From: Sclerotinia nivalis
Lineage: Eukaryota > Ascomycota > Leotiomycetes > Helotiales > Sclerotiniaceae
NCBI GenBank assembly: GCA_029531795.1
Contig: JAPEIS010000012.1
Location: 1,054,001 to 1,118,000, forward strand
Reading direction: 5' to 3'
DNA length: 64,000 nucleotides
Part shown: positions 58,701-64,000 of the stretch, piece by piece
Numbering within the stretch: position 1 is the stretch's first letter
How the letters are laid out: each line of letters begins with the position of its first letter
Made by a program: the position numbers and the translations under genes
The notes under the pieces: generated by a model
What the model saw: only the letters and a program-made list of their open reading frames with translations
Databases searched by the model: none
What the model was told of the DNA's origin: nothing

Positions 58701-61700
58701 CAAGGTCCTGTACGCGAAATTCTGCTAAATTTTCCTGATATCAAGGCACATAAATTAAAACCTATGTACGTTCCTTCTCTCATCCGAGGCCAAGATGCGT
58801 CTGTGACCCTTTTACATGCAGTAGGAATGCTGTACAGCTTCGGATATCCGGTCAATTTGTTCGCAGTCAACAATCGCCAAATCAAATACATGCACTATTG
58901 TATTCCATCGAATATGCCAAAATACCCTTTCAACCACAAAAATTCTTACTGGAAAGAAGGCCGACTAAGTAGGAACTTTCGATTTCCTTCCTTTGCCCGG
59001 GACGACCTTCTTGGAACACGTAGCCTAGACTGGAACCCAAAAATGGCCCAATGGCGAAATGTTATGCGGCTTTCCGAGGTGCCATGGCTGGAAGATCACA
59101 AAGTACAAGGAGAAATTTTGTTTCCAGCTGCCGGTATGGTGGCCATGGCTATAGAAGGGCTTAAGCAATTGATCGATCAGATGGATGTTCTCCATGGGAT
59201 CCAAATCAAGGACATAAACTTTCTTCATCCTATCGCCTTTCCAAGAGGGAGTGATAAGGTCGAAACCCAGTTGAATATGTCGACAGAAACTTCTTTTTCA
59301 TATAACTCCCCTCGGTGGTCTCTTTTTCGTCTCTTTGTAATAGAGAATAATAACTATATGGAATGCTGCAGTGGCTATATCCGGCCTGTTTTTGATGAAA
59401 CACACCGGAGACACGCCATACAGGATATATCTTTTCTAAATGGTGAACCACTCGCAGAATGGCTATCAAATACTTCTGGTGCTTGTCGGGACTTAGCAGA
59501 CCCCTACTCGGTGGAGACTACTGTAGAGTACGGGCCATGCTTTCAAAATCTAAGAAATATGCGTCTTGGTCCTTGTGGAGAGGCAATCGCAGAAATAAAC
59601 ACGCGATCGTGGACATCTAAAGATGTCAATTCGTTCCATCAAGCCTATGCTGTACACCCATCCACAATTGATGGACTAGCACAACTAATGGCGCCGACGC
59701 TTGCCAAAGGATACAGTGTTCAACAAACAATGATACCTGTTTATGTTGCCAATATATGGATAGATCTCGTGGGCTTTCAGTCACTCAAAGAAGTGTTTAT
59801 CCATGGGACTGCTCGTTGCAAACTTCGTGGGTACCGTGGGGCGACAGGAAATATTGTTGCGACGTCCTTAGGTTCCTCCAACCCTCTCATAGTTCTCCAG
59901 GGACTTGATACAAGTTTCATCACCGCTGCTAAATCCTCAAGTATCAAGCATGCTCAACCGCGCAAACTTTGTACCCAATTGATTTGGAAACCGGATATCG
60001 ATATGATGAGCAATGAACAGATACTTCACGGGTGTACTAGTGAAAGACCAAGAGGGGCAATTGACGAGCTGTATAACTACAAGTGTTTGAACACTGTCGT
60101 CATGTCATTCATAGTGGAAGCTCTTGAATTTCTGAGACACCATTCATCCGCGCCATTGGCCCCACATATGGAAATGTATCTCGGATGGATGAAATACCAG
60201 TACAATCGGCTCAGCCACGACGACCTGCAAGCAGTTATGCAACTGCTTGAAGACCAAGATAAAAGAGATCAGCTTACTGTTCAAGTTGAAAACTCTGGAG
60301 CCGAGGGTTCATTTTTCGTGCATATTGGACGGATCCTTACGAAAGTACTTCATGGAGAGGCAGATCCTCTCGGCGTCATATTCAGTGATGGCCTAGCCGA
60401 TCGTTATTATGAGGAAATGCTTTCGAACGAGTATTATACCTATCCTTCGTCAGCTTTTATAGAACTCCTTTGTTTTAAGAACCCGTCAATGAAGATTTTA
60501 GAACTGGGTGCAGGCACAGGGGGTCAAACTTTTCCTCTCCTCAGAGCGATGACTTCAGGCAGAACAAGATTGTGGTCTCGATATGACTACACTGATTTAT
60601 CACCAGCGTTCCTTGGCCAAGCAAGAATTAAGTTTCACGAGTATGCCGACCAAATGGACTTCCGCGTCTGTGATATATCCAAGGATCCTACTTTGCAATC
60701 TTTCGAGGCAAAAAGTTATGACCTTGTAATTGCGTCACACGTGCTGCATGCCACGAATGACATTGATCAAACACTGCGTAATATCCGGAAGCTTCTTAAT
60801 CCCTCAGGATGGCTTCTACTGTTTGAGACTACTCGACCGGAAGCCCTTCACATAGGATTTGCATTTGGGCTGCTGAAAGGTTGGTGGAATCCACTTGCCC
60901 ACGAAACTCGGTCCCAAAATAGCCCATGTTTGACGACAGAACAGTGGAATAATCGCTTGAAAAGAACAGGTTTCTCTGGTATTGAAGCAGAAATTTCGAA
61001 CCAGGAAAATCTGCAATGTCGACATAGTAGTACCATTATCTCCAGAGCAATTCGGTCCAACAATGAGCAAATAGCGGCTTCTGAGGACGAGCAAGTCGCG
61101 ATTGTAGTAGACACCCAAGTGCCAGCTCAGTGGGATATTGCAAGACTATTAGAGGCTCGCTATGCTAGTAGTAAAATATACACGGTAGCCCAACGCGCTG
61201 CAGCTCTTCTACCGGCCTCAGCTCTGAACTTATTTCTCGTCGAACTAGATACCGTGTTTCTTGATGGCATTAGCGCAACAGACTACCAGTATCTACATTC
61301 TATTCTGAGAAGTTCATCCAAGACTTTGTGGGTTACTAGAAATCCTTCAGATACTTTGGAACCACGACATCATTTGGTAGATGGTCTAGGTCGGACATTG
61401 GCGTCCGAGGATTTCACTCGTAAATTCGTTACACTTTCTTTAGACCACAATTCTGACTACGAGCACATACGGATCTTGGGACTCATTTCTGATGTTATGA
61501 CACGAATCACGAATTCTGTAGTCGTGGACTTGGAAAATAATTATATAAGCAGGGATGGATTATTGCACATCGGTCGTGTTTGTGAGTATAGAGCCATGGA
61601 TGAAAGGATCGCGCACCAGGCTCTACCACGACAGATGAAACAACTTGAACTTAAGACCGACACACAAATCTCACTTAACTTGGAGACGCCGGGTCAGCTT

Positions 61701-63949
61701 GATACACTGCAGTGGATCTCTAATAAGGACGAATCATCTTCAAAGCCGCCGGATAAGGATGAAGTCCTCATTGAGGTGAGGGCTCTAGGCTTAACCTTAC
61801 GCGATCACTTGCTTGCCAGCGGTCAGCTCGACGGCTCTGGATTAGTGACAGAATGCGCTGGAGTAGTCAAAGAAGCAGGTGATGAGTCTGGTCTACATAC
61901 TGGAGATCGTGTGTGTGCCATTGGTGGTTCGGTTGGTTGTTCTATACTGCGTGTAAAATCCGGAGCAGTTGCAAAAATGCCGCAAGGAATTAGCTTCTCA
62001 GAGGGTGCAGCGATGCCTACTTCTCTTTGGCTTTCTTATCACGGACTGGTTGACATAGCAAGAGTACAAAAAGGTGAATCGGTGTTGATTCTTCAAGGTT
62101 CGAGCAGTTTTGGGCAGGTAGCTCTTCAACTGGCGAAAAGTCTAGGAGCAGAAGTTTTCACAATGGTCAACTCGACTTCAAAGAAGTTGTTACTTGAAAC
62201 TCTTAATCTTCCCGAGGCAACAATTTTTCGCAGCGACGACTTGAGTACATCTCTCAAACATAGATCAAATCTTGCTACTCATGGAAAAGGCTTTGATGTC
62301 ATCATTGGACCAATCGCAGAGAGTGTGGATGTGAATTATGCCGATTTTATTGCACCATTCGGCAGAATCATAGATATCGGGCTGAGGGGTGAGCAGCGAT
62401 CAATGATAGGGCCATATAGGCATATGATCACCAATTCATTGCAAGCATCAATAAACATGGTTGACCTTCTCATCAAGGACCCAGCTTTAGCTCACAAATC
62501 CTTCAGAAACGCGACAGACTTAGGTTTTAAGAAAGGCCTGGAACCACCGCGGCCACTTCACATATTTCAGGCTTACGAAATTGAGGCCGCTTTCCGACAC
62601 TTTGAAGACGTCAGTGCGATTGGGAAAAGAGTTGTAGAACTACAGCCGGGTTCTATTATACAAGTATGTCTAGAATACACCTACTCCATTGTCTGTTTGA
62701 TCTCTAGCTTACTTTGTGCATCCATCAGGCAAATGTTGAGACGAAACCAGAATACTGGTTCCCGGCGAATGCGACATATGTCATAGCAGGAGGATTGGGA
62801 GGTCTCAGTAGAAGCTCTGCGAGATAGATAGTTAGCCGAGGTGCTCGTAACATGATTCTGCTCTCGCGCTCAGGTATCAATGGTAAAAAGGCGGCGCAAG
62901 CTCTTGTGAGCGAGCTCGAGGCTCAGGGGGCCTGCGTGGCTACTCCTAGGGTCGACATTGGAGATTTAACTAGTCTAAAAAAGGTGCTAGGCCAGGTTTC
63001 TAGGAATATGCCTCCAATTCGAGGTTGCATCCAAGCAACTGTAGCATTGAGGGTTTGTTGCCACCTGTTGCAAGTATACCATAATATATTAATTCGATTA
63101 TAGGATAATCTGTTCGACAAAATGTCATACGAAGATTGGGATATCAGTACACGCTCGAAGGTGGCAGCGTCCTGGAATCTTCATGAAGTACTCCCTTCAG
63201 ACCTCGACTTCTTCGTGCTATTCTCTTCTATCAACGGCATTTTTGGTGGCCGAGCACAGGCAAACTATGCTGCGGGCAATACCTTCAAAGATGCTCTGGC
63301 TCATTACAGAATAACGCTTGGACAGAAAGCGATATCGATTGATCTAGGAATGATGGTTAATGAGGGGGTAGTTGCTGAGAACGAGTCTGTGCTTAATTTC
63401 ATGCGTCGCATTGGCCATTTGATGGACATTCAGGAGGAGGAGCTGCTCGGATTGTTGGACTACTACTGTGATCCCAAGTTGCCTCTTTTATCCACCGCCG
63501 ATTGTCAAATCTTGATCGGCATTGAAATGCCTTCGGCAGTTCTGGCTAAAGGCATTGATCTGCATCACTCCATCTTCCGACCAATATTCCGCCACTTGTT
63601 CCGAGTTATCCCAGAAGACTTGAAAGAAAAGGGACATTCACAAAATGGAGCCGTGGCAATTCTCGATCGCGAAGGGTTGTTGAGAAAGGCAGCGTCGCAA
63701 GAAGATGCAGTAACTTTGGTCGTCGAGTGGTTCTCGGGGAAGATTAGCCAAATCCTAGGACTGGCGGTCTCGGAAATTGATACAAGCAAACCAATTCACA
63801 CCTACGGTATCGACTCGCTAGTTGCGATTGACTTGAAGAACTGGCTGGCGAAGGAAGTGGGTGCAGATATTGCAGTATTCATGCTGTTGGGTAATACATC
63901 AATAGAGAGCTTGAGCAGAATGGCTGCTGAAAAAAGTCGGTATCGATGA
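55736..63949 (+). CDS. Highly reducing type I polyketide synthase (KS-AT-DH-MT-ER-KR-ACP) with an in-frame TAG in KR
   Basis: Eight exons: 55736-55960, 56012-56156, 56213-56481, 56537-57127, 57175-57225, 57276-62663, 62729-63052 and 63104-63949 (2613 codons counting the stop and one internal TAG). It assembles and reduces a polyketide chain. KS (about 20-445) has Cys in DSACSSS, His in [12 protein letters not shown] and His in [14 protein letters not shown] (about 595-890) has GHSSGE. DH (about 1000-1300) has WLEDHKVQG and HPSTIDG. The methyltransferase has LELGAGTGG at about 1502. ER spans about 1900-2216 with a degenerate nucleotide motif ([16 protein letters not shown]). KR (about 2235-2450) has GGLGGL, Ser in LFSSING and Tyr in [11 protein letters not shown] has YGIDSLVA. 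There is no thioesterase, as usual for the class. Intron 2 needs a GC donor. TAG at 62825-62827 interrupts KR in this copy, so the enzyme is probably truncated or the gene is a recent pseudogene. Confidence 0.85.
56157..56212 (+). other. GC-AG intron in the PKS gene
   Basis: The only phase-correct join of the KS exons (YHALED to [11 protein letters not shown]) starts the intron with GCGAGT and ends it with TGCAG, 56 nt. The nearby GT at 56160 would shift the frame. A GC donor is a rare but real class, normally about one percent of fungal introns. Confidence 0.7.
62825..62827 (+). other. In-frame TAG inside the PKS ketoreductase domain
   Basis: The frame reads [12 protein letters not shown], stop, [16 protein letters not shown]. 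Both sides match the KR nucleotide-binding region without any shift. At this position the family nearly always has Trp, so a single G-to-A change explains the stop. Everything downstream (rest of KR and ACP) remains open and keeps its active-site residues. Confidence 0.8.
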
Positions 63950-64000
63950 GATGTAAAACGAGGATGAGGGCTTTGGTTTAGTTAATATCGGGACTGAGCT

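Noticed and set aside
62795..62830. A 26-nt intron (GTCTCA to GATAG) that would remove the PKS stop codon
   Set aside because: It is too short for fungal splicing, and its removal would delete conserved KR residues.
1..64000. tRNA, rRNA or CRISPR features
   Set aside because: I looked for B-box-like GGTTCRANNCC words with a matching cloverleaf, rRNA stretches and regularly spaced identical repeats, and found none.

Overview
The window is a stretch of nuclear chromosome from a filamentous ascomycete (Pezizomycotina). Genes carry short introns (about 45-130 nt) with GTAAGT/GTATGT-like donors and CTAAC/CTGAC-like branch sites. The protein set is typically fungal: Seipin, Tvp18, Aim21, Ntf2, Not1, an F-BAR/SH3 cytokinesis protein, DUF3824 and DUF7918 proteins, a rhodopsin-domain membrane protein and a highly reducing polyketide synthase (PKS). 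A-T richness, long intergenic gaps and general protein resemblance suggest a leotiomycete such as Botrytis or Sclerotinia. That placement is inference and was not tested by any search.

Layout. 1-11 kb: the tail of an unidentified serine/arginine-rich gene, a tetranucleotide-rich minisatellite, a DUF3824 gene, then 5 kb of gene-poor DNA holding a degenerate tandem repeat of about 236 bp. 11-24 kb: a small spliced membrane protein, a 4.6-kb gap, Seipin and an Impact/UPF0029 gene diverging from a 480-bp intergenic region, an HNH-domain gene and copy 1 of a retroposon. 24-36 kb: NOT1 and the F-BAR/SH3 gene, divergently arranged. 36-40 kb: gene-free, A-T-rich DNA with copy 2 of the retroposon. 40-51 kb: five conserved housekeeping-type genes, namely AIM21, TVP18, NTF2 and the DUF7918 gene plus one doubtful ORF. 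52-64 kb: a rhodopsin-domain protein and a highly reducing PKS, each with an in-frame stop codon interrupting an otherwise open frame.

The most interesting finding is the two-copy retroposon at 21949-22808 and 37204-38290. Each copy is flanked by its own 13-bp target-site duplication, ends in an AATC repeat tail, and begins at its first nucleotide with a sequence that folds by eye as a complete HDV-like self-cleaving ribozyme: P1 of 7 bp opening with a G-U pair, P1.1, P2 of 7 bp, P3, a long P4, and a C-N-R-A motif. HDV-like ribozymes that free the RNA 5' end are known from R2 and related non-LTR retrotransposons. Here one sits on a short element with no recognisable reverse transcriptase.

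Exon models were built by hand from splice signals and continuity with the protein families. They are exact in phase but untested against RNA.
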